A stretch of DNA of 64,000 nucleotides from an uncultured Lachnospiraceae bacterium (GTDB lineage: Bacteria > Bacillota > Clostridia > Lachnospirales > Lachnospiraceae), in NCBI GenBank assembly GCA_910577105.1, contig CAJTMB010000003.1, forward strand, positions 86,854 to 150,853, given 5' to 3'. Positions 31,586-39,640 of this stretch are shown here, one piece after another. The position numbers and the translations under genes were made by a program. Below the pieces are notes generated by a model that saw nothing but the letters and a program-made list of their open reading frames with translations, was not told the origin of the DNA and did not search any database. Every line of letters begins with the position of its first letter. Within the stretch, counting starts at the first letter, position 1.

Positions 31586-32402
31586 GGCAGCGAAAGAACT
31601 CGCAACGAAACACGAGGCGGCCGTTCAGGCGCTCAGGGACATGGCCGGGGAAAAGGCCGACGAGCTGCTCGCTGAGGCTGAGAAGCTGGCAGAAAGCACC
31701 ACAATGACGCAGACGGAGGCCGTCTATGCCATTATTCAGAAAATGACCGACGAGGCAAACGCTCAGCTCGTGGGAGGCATGAGCAGCGACGAGGCAGCGG
31801 AGGCTCTGGCCCAGCTGGGACAGCCCGAAGATCCGGCCCCTTCTGTCACGCTGGAGGAACTGGAAGGAATGGACGACGCTCTCTGGGCTCAGGAAGAAAC
31901 CGAGGGCCCTCGCCCGGCGTGGAGGATCACCGACGACGGCTGCGCAGACTGGGCCTGCCGGAAAATCGCAGAGGAAAAGGCAGAGCTTGACCGGATCCGG
32001 GAGCTGGCAGAGGCCCAGATCCAGAAGATCGAGGAAAAGCTGGCCGCCGCTGAGCGCCGTTATGAAAACGGCACCCGTTTTCTCACCGGGAAGCTCGCGG
32101 AATACTTCGAGACGGTGCCGCACAAGGCCACAAAGACCAAAGAGAGCTACCGCCTGCTGTCTGGCACGCTCACGCGGAAATATGGCGGCGCACAAATGAA
32201 GCAGGACGACGCCCAGCTCGTCCAGTACCTCAAAGACTCCGGCCAGCTGGAGTTCATCAAGACCGAGGAAAAACCGAAGTGGGGCGAGTTCAAAAAGCGG
32301 CTCGAAATCATGGGCGGCAGCGTCGTGGACAAGGAAACCGGCGAGATCGTCGAGGCCGTGCAGATTATTGAGAAGCCGGACACCTTCTCAGTGGACGTGT
32401 AA
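31569..32402 (+). CDS. Host-nuclease inhibitor Gam-like protein
   Basis: A 277-residue protein. The C-terminal 160 residues match the Mu Gam family: ADWACRKIAEEKAELDRI, the helical RRYENGTRFLTGKLAEYFE, then KTKESYRLLSGTLTRKYG and PKWGEFKKRLEI. Gam binds DNA ends and blocks RecBCD-type nucleases. The N-terminal 100 residues are an additional helical extension. It precedes ERF and SSB, forming a recombination module. Confidence 0.82.
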   Translation: MGKAIKAAKELATKHEAAVQALRDMAGEKADELLAEAEKLAESTTMTQTEAVYAIIQKMTDEANAQLVGGMSSDEAAEALAQLGQPEDPAPSVTLEELEGMDDALWAQEETEGPRPAWRITDDGCADWACRKIAEEKAELDRIRELAEAQIQKIEEKLAAAERRYENGTRFLTGKLAEYFETVPHKATKTKESYRLLSGTLTRKYGGAQMKQDDAQLVQYLKDSGQLEFIKTEEKPKWGEFKKRLEIMGGSVVDKETGEIVEAVQIIEKPDTFSVDV

Positions 32403-32413
32403 GGAGGTAGACC

Positions 32414-33262
32414 ATGGCAGGAAGTACGAAGGCTGCTGCAGCAGAGCAGCCAAAAACCACCGAAGCACCGCCGCGGGCGTCCATGAGCCTGCAAGAGAAG
32501 TTTGTCAAGCTCCGGGAGGCCGTGCCCGCTATCACGCAGCGCCAGCACTCCGAGGGCGTCAAGTACAAGTTCGCGAAGATCTTCGACGTGTACGAGCTTC
32601 TCACCCCGGCCATGAACCAGTACGGCGTCAACTTCGACATAGTGGCCGAGCAGGCCACCAGACACACCGAAAACGGCGATCCAATGTATTACACCAGCTT
32701 CCAGCAGAACACCCGGAACGGGAGCCGGATCGTGTGGGTGTATGAGGCAGACATAACGATCCGCTGGACGAACGCAGACAAGCCGGACGACATTCTGGAG
32801 GTAACGCTGCACGCTCTGGGAACCAATGACGGAGGCCCAGACAAGGCCAAGGGCTCCGCGTGGACGTACTGCCTCAAATACTACCTTTTCGAGAAATTCG
32901 GAATAGATCAGGGCGACGACGATCCCGACATGAGCGACCACGCGAGCGAAGGGACGCCACCGGCCCAAAATCGCCCCACAGCGCCTCAAAATGGCGCAGG
33001 GGGTAGAAATACCCAGCCGAGCGGCCAAACGGCCCAGAACGGGCGCACAGGCGCTCAGAGGCCCCTCTCAGACGCTCAGCTCTCCCGCATGTATCGCAAG
33101 GGAGAGGACGCAGGGATCACTCAGGCGCAGATCAACGAGCGGATCGTCAAGAGCTACGGGCAGCAGGATCCGCACAACATGACGCGGGCCCAGTATGACG
33201 AAATCTGCAATTTGCTGGACGCCGAGGCGAAGAAACAGCAAGGAGGAAATGCGAATGTATAA
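32414..33262 (+). CDS. ERF family single-strand annealing protein
   Basis: A 282-residue protein. KFVKLREAVPAITQRQHSEG and KYKFAKIFDVYELLTPAMNQ are typical of the ERF N-terminus, and ALGTNDGGPDKAKGSAWTYC with LKYYLFEKFGI forms the conserved core. A Gln/Pro/Asn-rich linker (about 185-215) leads to a C-terminal helical part. ERF proteins anneal single strands during phage recombination. It lies between Gam and SSB. Confidence 0.88.
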   Translation: MAGSTKAAAAEQPKTTEAPPRASMSLQEKFVKLREAVPAITQRQHSEGVKYKFAKIFDVYELLTPAMNQYGVNFDIVAEQATRHTENGDPMYYTSFQQNTRNGSRIVWVYEADITIRWTNADKPDDILEVTLHALGTNDGGPDKAKGSAWTYCLKYYLFEKFGIDQGDDDPDMSDHASEGTPPAQNRPTAPQNGAGGRNTQPSGQTAQNGRTGAQRPLSDAQLSRMYRKGEDAGITQAQINERIVKSYGQQDPHNMTRAQYDEICNLLDAEAKKQQGGNANV

Positions 33263-33605
33263 CCATGTGGGGCTTCTGGGCCGTCTGGCTCAGGAACCGG
33301 AACTCAGATACACCCAGAACGGCGTACCAGTGGCGAGCTTCGACCTCGCCGTGCAGGTGCCGAGCAAAGACAAGAACACCCCGCCCGACTATATCCCGAT
33401 CGTGTGCTGGCAAGAACAGGCTGAGTTTGCAAGCCGGTATCTCACCAAGGGCCGCCAGATCGTTGTCGAGGGACGCCTCAGCACCCGGAAATATACCGGC
33501 AGCGACGGCAAAAACCATAAAGTCGTAGAAGTCAAAGCCTCCCGGATCTGCTTCGCAGACAGCGGGCAAGGAGGCGGCGGCGACTATGGCTCCAACATTT
33601 CATAA
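33255..33605 (+). CDS. ssb: Single-stranded DNA-binding protein
   Basis: A 116-residue OB-fold protein: MYNHVGLLGRLAQEPELRYT, then VPVASFDLAVQV, IPIVCWQEQAEFASRYLTKG and IVVEGRLSTRKY. The C-terminus ends DYGSNIS and lacks the usual acidic tip. I chose ATG 33255 because GGAGG lies eight bases upstream; ATG 33249 is too close to it. Confidence 0.9.
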   Translation: MYNHVGLLGRLAQEPELRYTQNGVPVASFDLAVQVPSKDKNTPPDYIPIVCWQEQAEFASRYLTKGRQIVVEGRLSTRKYTGSDGKNHKVVEVKASRICFADSGQGGGGDYGSNIS

Positions 33606-33622
33606 CACCGGGCAACCGGAAA

Positions 33623-33656
33623 ACGACCGCCGGACGACCACCGGACAGACCGGAGG
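33623..33656 (+). repeat. 34-bp direct repeat, copy 1 (upstream of replisome organiser)
   Basis: Identical over 34 bases to 34077-34110. Each copy contains overlapping CCGGACGACC / CCGGACAGACC units. This one lies in the SSB-organiser gap. Confidence 0.75.
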
Positions 33657-33703
33657 ACGACCGAAAAGGAACCGAGAAACAACCACGAAAGGAGGTGCGC
33701 ACG

Positions 33704-34570
33704 GTGGCATGGATCCAAGTACACCAACAACTCAAAGACCACCGCAAGCTACTGGCGGCAGCTGACGAGCTGGAGATCGAACCGGCTCACATGCTCGGTC
33801 TGCTGATCTCTTTTTGGCTCTGGGCTCTGGACAATGCGCCGAGCGGATCCCTCCAAGGTATCAGCACCCGCATGATCGCGCGGGCTGCTCAGTGGAGCGG
33901 ATCCCCGGACGACTTCGTGCAGGCTATGGCGCACGCCGGGCTTCTGGACGAAGAACCGGACGGATCCCTGACTCTGCACGACTGGTACGAGTACACCGGG
34001 AAGCTGATCGACCAAAGAGAGGCCGAAAAGAACCGCTCCAGACGCCGCCGGGCTGCTGCTGCCGCTTCGCAATCGGACGACCGCCGGACGACCACCGGAC
34101 AGACCGGAGGGCAGCCGCCGGACGACCAGAAAAAGACCGGAGGCAGAGTAGACCAGACTATACAAGACCAGAGTACACCAGATAAGACTACACAAGAGGG
34201 GGATCGCCCCCCTAACCCCCCGGAGCCGAAGCAGGACGCGCAAGAGCGACGGTTTTCTGAGTTCTGGCAGCAATACCCGAAGAAAGTCGGAAAAAAGGCG
34301 GCCCTCACCTCATGGAAACGAGTCAAGCCTGACGCCGAGTTATTCGAGCGGATCATGCAGGCGGTGGCCCTTGCCAAAGCCTCAGACCAATGGAGGCGAG
34401 AAGGTGGGCGCTTTATACCAAACCCGGCGACATGGCTCAATCAGGGACGCTGGGACGACGAACTGCCGCAGGGCGGGGCATATCAGCAGGAAGCGAGAGG
34501 CAAGCCTTCCACCATGGACGTGCTCGCCGGTATCATAGCAGACGAGGAAGGGGGCGGCGTATTTGACTAA
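33704..34570 (+). CDS. Phage replisome organiser / initiator-like protein
   Basis: A 288-residue protein with an N-terminal winged-helix domain (about 1-110: MAWIQVHQQLKDHRKLLAAA, LDEEPDGSLTLHDWYEYTG), typical of phage replication initiators. A charged, repetitive linker (about 115-185) follows, then a C-terminal domain with FWQQYPKKVGKKAALTSWKR and FIPNPATWLNQGRWDDE, as in many phage replication proteins. The GTG at 33704 has GGAGG eight bases upstream. The linker DNA carries repeats like an origin. It overlaps the helicase-loader-like gene. Confidence 0.72.
   Translation: MAWIQVHQQLKDHRKLLAAADELEIEPAHMLGLLISFWLWALDNAPSGSLQGISTRMIARAAQWSGSPDDFVQAMAHAGLLDEEPDGSLTLHDWYEYTGKLIDQREAEKNRSRRRRAAAAASQSDDRRTTTGQTGGQPPDDQKKTGGRVDQTIQDQSTPDKTTQEGDRPPNPPEPKQDAQERRFSEFWQQYPKKVGKKAALTSWKRVKPDAELFERIMQAVALAKASDQWRREGGRFIPNPATWLNQGRWDDELPQGGAYQQEARGKPSTMDVLAGIIADEEGGGVFD
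34070..34220 (+). other. Candidate phage replication origin inside the organiser gene
   Basis: The linker-coding part has the second 34-bp repeat (34077-34110), another GCCGCCGGACGACC unit directly after, then an AT-richer stretch with repeated ACCAGA and ACAAGA units, and a GGGGGATCGCCCCC hairpin at its end. Lambdoid phages keep their origin in the linker of the initiator gene; the same layout is seen here. Confidence 0.5.
34077..34110 (+). repeat. 34-bp direct repeat, copy 2 (inside replisome organiser)
   Basis: Exact repeat of 33623-33656, lying 454 bases downstream and inside the linker codons. Confidence 0.75.
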
Positions 34571-35282
34571 GGCAGACGCGGCAAAGCTGGTGGCGATCGT
34601 CGTCACCGCCTACCCCAATTATGACAAATTCAGGGACGAGGCAGCCGTCACCGCCACAGTGAACCTCTGGGCCACAATATTTCAAGCAGACGACGGCAGG
34701 ATCGTGGCGCTGGCACTCAACAAGCACATAGCGACAAGCAAGTGGCCGCCGAGCGTGGCAGAGATCCGGGAGCTCATGCTGGAGATCCAGCACCCGGAAC
34801 TCATACCGCCGGAGCAGGCGTGGCTCGCCGTTAGCGATCTTCTCTATACTTCCGGGGAGTACAACTACGGCGACCTATACCACCAACTGCCGCCGCTGGT
34901 GGCCCGTTCAGTCGAGGCAATCGGCTGGGGCAACCTCTACGAAATGCACCGGAGCTACTGCCGGGGAGGCAAGCCGGGCATGGATCGGGTGGCCTTCATG
35001 GATATATACAAGCCAATGTACGAGCGAGAGAAGCAGCGAGCCATGACTCCGCAGAACCTCACCGCACAGATCGACGCCGTGGCCGCAGCCCTACCGGATA
35101 AAGGGCAGCACCTACTCGCTGACCGGGAGCAGGATCGCAGGGACAAGGAGGAACAATACCGGCGGCTTGAAATCGGCTGGAGAGATCAGCAGCGGCAAGC
35201 TCTGGAGGCGGCCGTCAAGGAACGCACGCAGCTGGAGCTCAGGGAGTGGCAGGAAAACGAAAGAAAGGAGGCCGAGACGTGA
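34563..35282 (+). CDS. Helicase-loader/inhibitor-like replication protein
   Basis: A 239-residue protein starting with TTG 34563, overlapping the organiser stop. The N-terminal half (ALNKHIATSKWPPSVAEIRE, about residues 58-78) is the pattern found in phage proteins that load or inhibit the replicative helicase, such as G39P of SPP1. The C-terminal 80 residues are Gln/Arg/Glu-rich helix. Its position directly after the organiser supports a replication role. Confidence 0.62.
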   Translation: MTKADAAKLVAIVVTAYPNYDKFRDEAAVTATVNLWATIFQADDGRIVALALNKHIATSKWPPSVAEIRELMLEIQHPELIPPEQAWLAVSDLLYTSGEYNYGDLYHQLPPLVARSVEAIGWGNLYEMHRSYCRGGKPGMDRVAFMDIYKPMYEREKQRAMTPQNLTAQIDAVAAALPDKGQHLLADREQDRRDKEEQYRRLEIGWRDQQRQALEAAVKERTQLELREWQENERKEAET

Positions 35283-35470
35283 CAACCGGCGAAAAAATAA
35301 AACAGATCAGGATCAGCAAGAGGCTGACGCAATCAGAACTGGGGAAGCGCTGCGGAATGGCAGACTCCCAGATCGGCGTATATGAGCGCGGGGAAAGCAA
35401 ACCAAGAGAGGCGACACTCGCCCGGATCGCTGAGGCGCTCGACGTAGATCTGGCCGCATTGAAACAGTAA
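35279..35470 (+). CDS. Cro/C1-type HTH regulator
   Basis: A 63-residue single-domain protein starting with GTG 35279 after AAAGGAGGCCGAGAC. MTTGEKIKQIRISKRLTQSE, then LGKRCGMADSQIGVYERGE and ATLARIAEALDVD, is a complete HTH. It overlaps the previous stop (GTGA). As a gene inside the early operon it is more like a Cro-type or replication-timing regulator than the lysogeny repressor. Confidence 0.8.
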   Translation: MTTGEKIKQIRISKRLTQSELGKRCGMADSQIGVYERGESKPREATLARIAEALDVDLAALKQ

Positions 35471-35487
35471 CAGAAAGGAGCAACACC

Positions 35488-36021
35488 ATGAGAACACGGT
35501 TTATTTATATCTGCTCCCCGTGCCGGGGAGACATGGAAAAGAACATCACCAAGGCGCAGAGCTACTGCCGGGAAGCCGTCGAGCTTTTCCCGGACGTGGT
35601 GCCGATCGCGCCGCACGTCTATTGTACGCAATTCATGGACGACACCAACCCGAAGGAGCGGGCCCTCGGCATGGAGCTGGGGATCTCGCTGCTGAGCATG
35701 TGCTCAGAGATCTGGGTGTACGGTATCGACAATCCAAGTGAGGGCATGAAGGCAGAGATCGAATACGCGAAGGATCACGGGATCCTCGTCCGGGACGCCG
35801 TGGAAGTCTACCAGCACACCGGCGAGGAACTGCCGGACGCTGAGCTGGGCGACGCGCTGATCGTCCTCCCCTCTCACGTCGGCAGCCTGAACGGGATCGC
35901 GGCCATGGAGTCCACCACCGTGAGGATCTCCGGCGAGGCCGTCATGGAACTGGCGAACGAGCTCAGGAAGCACCGCGGCCACGACATAACACTGGAGGCA
36001 GATCAGGGGGCGACTCAATGA
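35488..36021 (+). CDS. DUF4406/DUF7768-like, deoxyribosyltransferase-fold protein
   Basis: A 177-residue protein whose start, YICSPCRGDMEKNITKAQSY, and SEIWVYGIDNPSEGMKAEIE match a phage-encoded family with the nucleoside 2-deoxyribosyltransferase fold. GMELGISLL lies in the middle. Such proteins may act on nucleotides; the substrate is unknown. The C-terminal 65 residues are specific. It overlaps the RecU gene by four bases. Confidence 0.65.
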   Translation: MRTRFIYICSPCRGDMEKNITKAQSYCREAVELFPDVVPIAPHVYCTQFMDDTNPKERALGMELGISLLSMCSEIWVYGIDNPSEGMKAEIEYAKDHGILVRDAVEVYQHTGEELPDAELGDALIVLPSHVGSLNGIAAMESTTVRISGEAVMELANELRKHRGHDITLEADQGATQ

Positions 36022-36629
36022 GCTGGGACACGGTGCCGGGGAAAAATCGCGAGGGCTACCCGGATCCGACAGCTACGACCGCTCTCTCCAACGTCCAGCG
36101 CAGCCAGCGCGGGCTCCAGAGTAAGCGAGCCGGGGAACACTTCGAGAACCTGCTCGCCGCGAGTCTGGGCTGGTATCGTGACAAGGGCGTGGCCTTCGTC
36201 GAAAAGACGCCGGAGCCTATGCGCCCGTTAAGGCCACCCAACCGGCAGGGCCAGTTCCTCGCCTGCTACATCAAGGCCGGGCAGCCAGATTTTAAGGGGA
36301 CACTGACCGGCGGCCGGGCCGTGGTATTTGAGGCCAAACACACCGACAGCGACCGGATCGAGTACGGGCGACTGACTCAGGAGCAGATCGACAGCCTGAC
36401 AGAGCACCACCGCCTCGGAGCTGCTGCCTTCATCATGGTGAGTTTTGGCCTGCAAGACTTCTACCGGGTGCCGTGGGAAGTATGGCGGGACATGAAAAGC
36501 ATATACGGCCGTAAACACATAAAGCAGCCGGAGCTCGAACCCTACCGCGTGCAATATATCGCCGGAGTGCTCAAACTGCTGGAGGGCATAGAACTGGACT
36601 ACAACACAGAAACGGAGGGCAAGGCGTGA
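36018..36629 (+). CDS. Holliday-junction resolvase RecU-like
   Basis: A 203-residue protein. RAGEHFENLLAASLGWYRDK, KAGQPDFKGTLTGGRAVVFE then AKHTD (the nuclease E-x-K), HHRLGAAAFIMVSFG and FYRVPWEVW form the RecU/VRR-like nuclease pattern. RecU cuts four-way junctions during recombination and before packaging. It fits with ERF and SSB upstream. Confidence 0.78.
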   Translation: MSWDTVPGKNREGYPDPTATTALSNVQRSQRGLQSKRAGEHFENLLAASLGWYRDKGVAFVEKTPEPMRPLRPPNRQGQFLACYIKAGQPDFKGTLTGGRAVVFEAKHTDSDRIEYGRLTQEQIDSLTEHHRLGAAAFIMVSFGLQDFYRVPWEVWRDMKSIYGRKHIKQPELEPYRVQYIAGVLKLLEGIELDYNTETEGKA

Positions 36630-36952
36630 CACTACCGATCGGGGAATATTTGAGACAGTGGATCGAGCTCAGCACGACAGAGGGGCAAAGAGGCAGGCGT
36701 CCGCTACTGCTGCCGCCGGGCCGTAAATGCTGCCCGTGCTGCAACGGGCTGGCGCTTTTCGGACAGCACCGAGGGCAAGCGGTATGTGAGCCGCTGAACA
36801 CCAGCCTCCACGCAAGCGAGGCGGGCCGAGATATTCACACATTCATGGACAAGAAAGTCACCGAAAGCATGTGCAAGGCCGGAGGCGACGGCTGCCCGAT
36901 CCGCGAGGCAGGAAGAAACGCAAGACCAAGGAAAGGAGAAAATGACGCATGA
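36626..36952 (+). CDS. Cys-rich phage protein of unknown function
   Basis: A 108-residue protein starting with GTG 36626 (GTGA overlap). It has CCPCC in the middle and two further Cys (CKAGGDGC). Residues about 75-85 (FMDKKVTESMCKA) are helical. A zinc-binding role is possible. It overlaps the methyltransferase start by four bases. Confidence 0.45.
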   Translation: MTLPIGEYLRQWIELSTTEGQRGRRPLLLPPGRKCCPCCNGLALFGQHRGQAVCEPLNTSLHASEAGRDIHTFMDKKVTESMCKAGGDGCPIREAGRNARPRKGENDA

Positions 36953-37624
36953 ATGAGGCATTATTAAGCAGCAAGAACCTGAGCTGGTGTACACCGGCCG
37001 ACTTTTTCGCAGAGCTGGATCGGGAGTTCCATTTTGACCTCGATCCGGCCGCGACCGATAAAAGCGCCAAGTGCGCGAGATACTTCACACCGGCCGACGA
37101 CGGCCTGAAAATGGACTGGGGGGGGGAGTCGCGTGTTCTGTAATCCTCCGTATGGCCGCCAGATCGGCGACTGGGTGCAGAAAGGCTACGAGGAAAGCCA
37201 GAAACCGGGCACGCTCGTGGTTATGCTCATACCTTCGAGGACGGACACCTCATATTTCCACGACTACATACTGCACGGGAAGGCCGACGAGATCCGCTTC
37301 CTGCGGGGGCGGCTTAAATTCACGGACGAGGACGGCAACGCCAAAGACTCCGCGCCCTTCCCTTCTGCTGTTATTGTGTGGCGTAGCCCGGACATGGGCC
37401 AGAGCCTCCGGGACATGGTGCTGGAGCTGATCCGCAGCGAGGCCATGACAGCAAACGAGATCGCCGCCGTTCTGGCAGACCGGGGGCAGCAGGTAAGCCG
37501 CAGCGACGTGGGCCCGATCCTCACCAAAGCGCAGGCGGCCGGAAAAATAAGGAACGCCGGAAAGAGAGCGTGCAGCGTGACGGGGCGCTCTGCTATTATC
37601 TGGACGGCAGAAAGCGAGGGATAA
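36949..37624 (+). pseudogene. Dam-type N6-adenine methyltransferase, frameshifted at a G tract (possibly phase-variable)
   Basis: The first frame (36949-37143) encodes NLSWCTPADFFAELDREFHF, then LDPAATDKSAKCARYFTP, and the second (about 37125-37624) continues VFCNPPYGRQIGDWVQKGYE and FLRGRLKF. Together they form a phage Dam family enzyme whose catalytic motif is NPPY. The frames meet in nine G at 37118-37126; eight G would join them exactly. A C-terminal winged-helix-like part (MTANEIAAVLADRGQQVSRS) is unusual. It may be phase variation, a programmed slip, or a sequencing error. Confidence 0.75.
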
Positions 37625-38281
37625 ATGAAAGCGATCACCGTATGGCAGCCATGGGCCGGGGCTCTGGCTGCCGGTATCAAAGGAAACGAGACGCGAAGCT
37701 GGGCCACGAAATACCGCGGCCCGCTCGCGATCCACTCTGCCATGAAGGCAATACAGCACACATGGAGCAACCTCTACATGGACGACGAGGCGCGGGAGGT
37801 AATATGCAGGCGGCTGGAGCTGCCGGAGATAATCGACGGCCCGGCAATCTTCCCTATGGGCTGCATACTCGCCGCCGCCGAGCTCGTGGACTGTATCAGG
37901 ATAACGCCGGAGTACATCACCACATTGACACCGGACGAGCTGGCCCTCGGCGACTACACGCCGGGCCGGTATGCGTGGAAGCTGGCGAACGTCCAAAAGC
38001 TGCCGGAGCCGATACCGGCAAAAGGCAGGCAGGGGCTCTGGAACTGGGAGGCGCTGCTGCTGAGGCATAAAGGCCGCGACAGTTGGGATCGTCCGGTTTA
38101 TGAGGACGAAAGCGGGAAGCTCTGGAAAGACGTTGAGCCGAGGGCCGACAACGCGCCGAAGTTATGCAGCGCTCTGTATAATGCCTTCGACGGAGAGCCC
38201 GACACGCCGCTGGAGGTTATGGAACGGTACAAGGACAAGGCGATCATATTCATGCCGAAGCGTGACACATGGACATGGTAA
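37625..38281 (+). CDS. ASCH-domain protein
   Basis: A 218-residue protein. The N-terminal ASCH domain shows ITVWQPWAGALAAGIKGNET then RSWATKYRGPLAIHSA, and ILAAAELVDC further on. ASCH folds bind RNA or modified nucleosides. The C-terminal 70 residues (WDRPVYEDESGKLWKDVEPR, ending KRDTWTW) are a separate region I do not recognise. The ATG overlaps nothing and begins one base after the methyltransferase stop. Confidence 0.75.
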   Translation: MKAITVWQPWAGALAAGIKGNETRSWATKYRGPLAIHSAMKAIQHTWSNLYMDDEAREVICRRLELPEIIDGPAIFPMGCILAAAELVDCIRITPEYITTLTPDELALGDYTPGRYAWKLANVQKLPEPIPAKGRQGLWNWEALLLRHKGRDSWDRPVYEDESGKLWKDVEPRADNAPKLCSALYNAFDGEPDTPLEVMERYKDKAIIFMPKRDTWTW

Positions 38282-38293
38282 GGAGGCGATCAC

Positions 38294-38560
38294 ATGAATA
38301 TAAGAACATGTAAAAGCTGCGGGAAGCCGATCCTCTGGATCCGCACCCGCTCCGGCCGTTCAATGCCGTGTGACGCCCTGCCGGTGAACTACCGCACGAA
38401 GCCCGGAGGCAGCACCAAGCTGGTGACGCCTGCCGGGGACGTGATAAGCTGCGAACCAGTGGACGATCCGGCAGAGGCGACCGGCTGGGGCTATACACCA
38501 CACTGGAGCACCTGCGACGCGCCGGACAAATTCAGGCAAAAGCAGAGCAAAACACAGTAA
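38294..38560 (+). CDS. Small zinc-binding phage protein
   Basis: An 88-residue protein with CKSCGKPILWIRTRSGRSMP at the N-terminus and later Cys (ISCEP, HWSTC), consistent with one zinc site. AAGGAGGCGATCAC precedes it. Function unknown. Confidence 0.5.
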   Translation: MNIRTCKSCGKPILWIRTRSGRSMPCDALPVNYRTKPGGSTKLVTPAGDVISCEPVDDPAEATGWGYTPHWSTCDAPDKFRQKQSKTQ

Positions 38561-38610
38561 AGCAAATAAAAGCATAAAAGCAAATGCTTTTCAAGTAAGG
38601 AGGCAAAAAC

Positions 38611-39264
38611 ATGGGATACAAACCGAAGATCATCAAGGGCACCGTAAAAGGCACCGGCTGGCCGATTGACGGCCGCACGCTCCACTTCTCCCAGTGGGAC
38701 TATGACAACTACGACAGCTGGCACCTTTTCGGCTGGGACGACGCCGACGACGAGGCCGTAATGGAAACAATGTTCATCACCGAGGAAAAGGCCGGGCTCT
38801 GCTGCTACGACACGCTGGAGGACTTCGCAAAGGACTGGAAGGCAAAGAAGTGGGAGCCGCAGGGCGCGTTCTGTCTGGAGCTCGATCAGGTGGAAGTCCT
38901 CGAAGTCGTGCAGCAGGAAGTCAAGAACGACACCCGCGACCAGCTCCGGGCGAAGGGCTTCGACCTGACGCCGAGGAAATACAGCGACAAGGGCGGGATC
39001 CTCTGCCTGCCGCTTGACAAAAACCTGAACGGCGACGTGCAGGCGAAGCACCCGGACTGGGTGCCGGTAAGCTGCCCGAACTGCGGCCGCAAGTGCTGGA
39101 AAATGCCGGAGGCCGACAAGCTCAAAGAGGCGCAGGGCGTAGAGCTTCTCTGTACTGAGTGCGCCGTCAAAGCGGGCTTTTTAAGCCCCTACCAGACCAA
39201 TAAGCCAAACCCGGCCGGAAACCGGGCCCAAAGAAGGAGGGCAAACCGTGAAAGGAAGAAATAA
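38611..39264 (+). CDS. Phage protein with C-terminal zinc ribbon, unknown function
   Basis: A 217-residue acidic protein rich in Trp and Asp (SQWDYDNYDSWHLFGWDDAD). A four-Cys ribbon (CPNCGRKCW ... LLCTEC) lies at about residues 155-190, and the tail is Arg-rich (GNRAQRRRANRERKK). AAGGAGGCAAAAAC precedes it. The 50 bases before it are AT-rich with small AAAGCA repeats. No family recognised. Confidence 0.5.
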   Translation: MGYKPKIIKGTVKGTGWPIDGRTLHFSQWDYDNYDSWHLFGWDDADDEAVMETMFITEEKAGLCCYDTLEDFAKDWKAKKWEPQGAFCLELDQVEVLEVVQQEVKNDTRDQLRAKGFDLTPRKYSDKGGILCLPLDKNLNGDVQAKHPDWVPVSCPNCGRKCWKMPEADKLKEAQGVELLCTECAVKAGFLSPYQTNKPNPAGNRAQRRRANRERKK

Positions 39265-39640
39265 CGCAAGCCGCATATTTGACAGAGCGTGGGCCGTGAT
39301 CGCAATACTGGCGGCCATACTGCTGCTTTTCTGTAAAATGAGCGGGCGGCTGGCATGGAGCTGGCCGGGCGTGGCTCTCGGCTATGTGGGGATCATGTGC
39401 TCGCTCATGCTCTGCTGCGTGCTTCTGGCAACCGTCGTTATACTGGGCTGCAAGCTGCACCGCTGGAACCGCACCCGGCGCGTGGTGAACCGGATCCGGA
39501 AAGACTTCAAGATACTGGCACATGGCGAGGTGCTGGACAAAGCGGCCAGCCGGTACAACCTGAGCCGAAAACCCGGAGAAACTGACAAGGATCTGCGTGA
39601 GCGGATCCTGAAAACCATTAAGGAGGTGAGGACAACATGA
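39248..39640 (+). CDS. Two-helix membrane protein
   Basis: A 130-residue protein with two membrane helices (AVIAILAAILLLFCKM and YVGIMCSLMLCCVLLATVVIL) and a basic cytoplasmic tail of about 60 residues. It starts with GTG 39248 after GAAGGAGGGCAAACC. Function unknown; size and topology could suit a holin-like or superinfection protein, but its early position argues against a holin. Confidence 0.5.
   Translation: MKGRNNASRIFDRAWAVIAILAAILLLFCKMSGRLAWSWPGVALGYVGIMCSLMLCCVLLATVVILGCKLHRWNRTRRVVNRIRKDFKILAHGEVLDKAASRYNLSRKPGETDKDLRERILKTIKEVRTT

Noticed and set aside
36949..37143. Separate 64-residue gene before the methyltransferase
   Set aside because: It is the N-terminal part of the Dam-type enzyme, cut off by the G-tract frameshift, so it was merged with the downstream frame.
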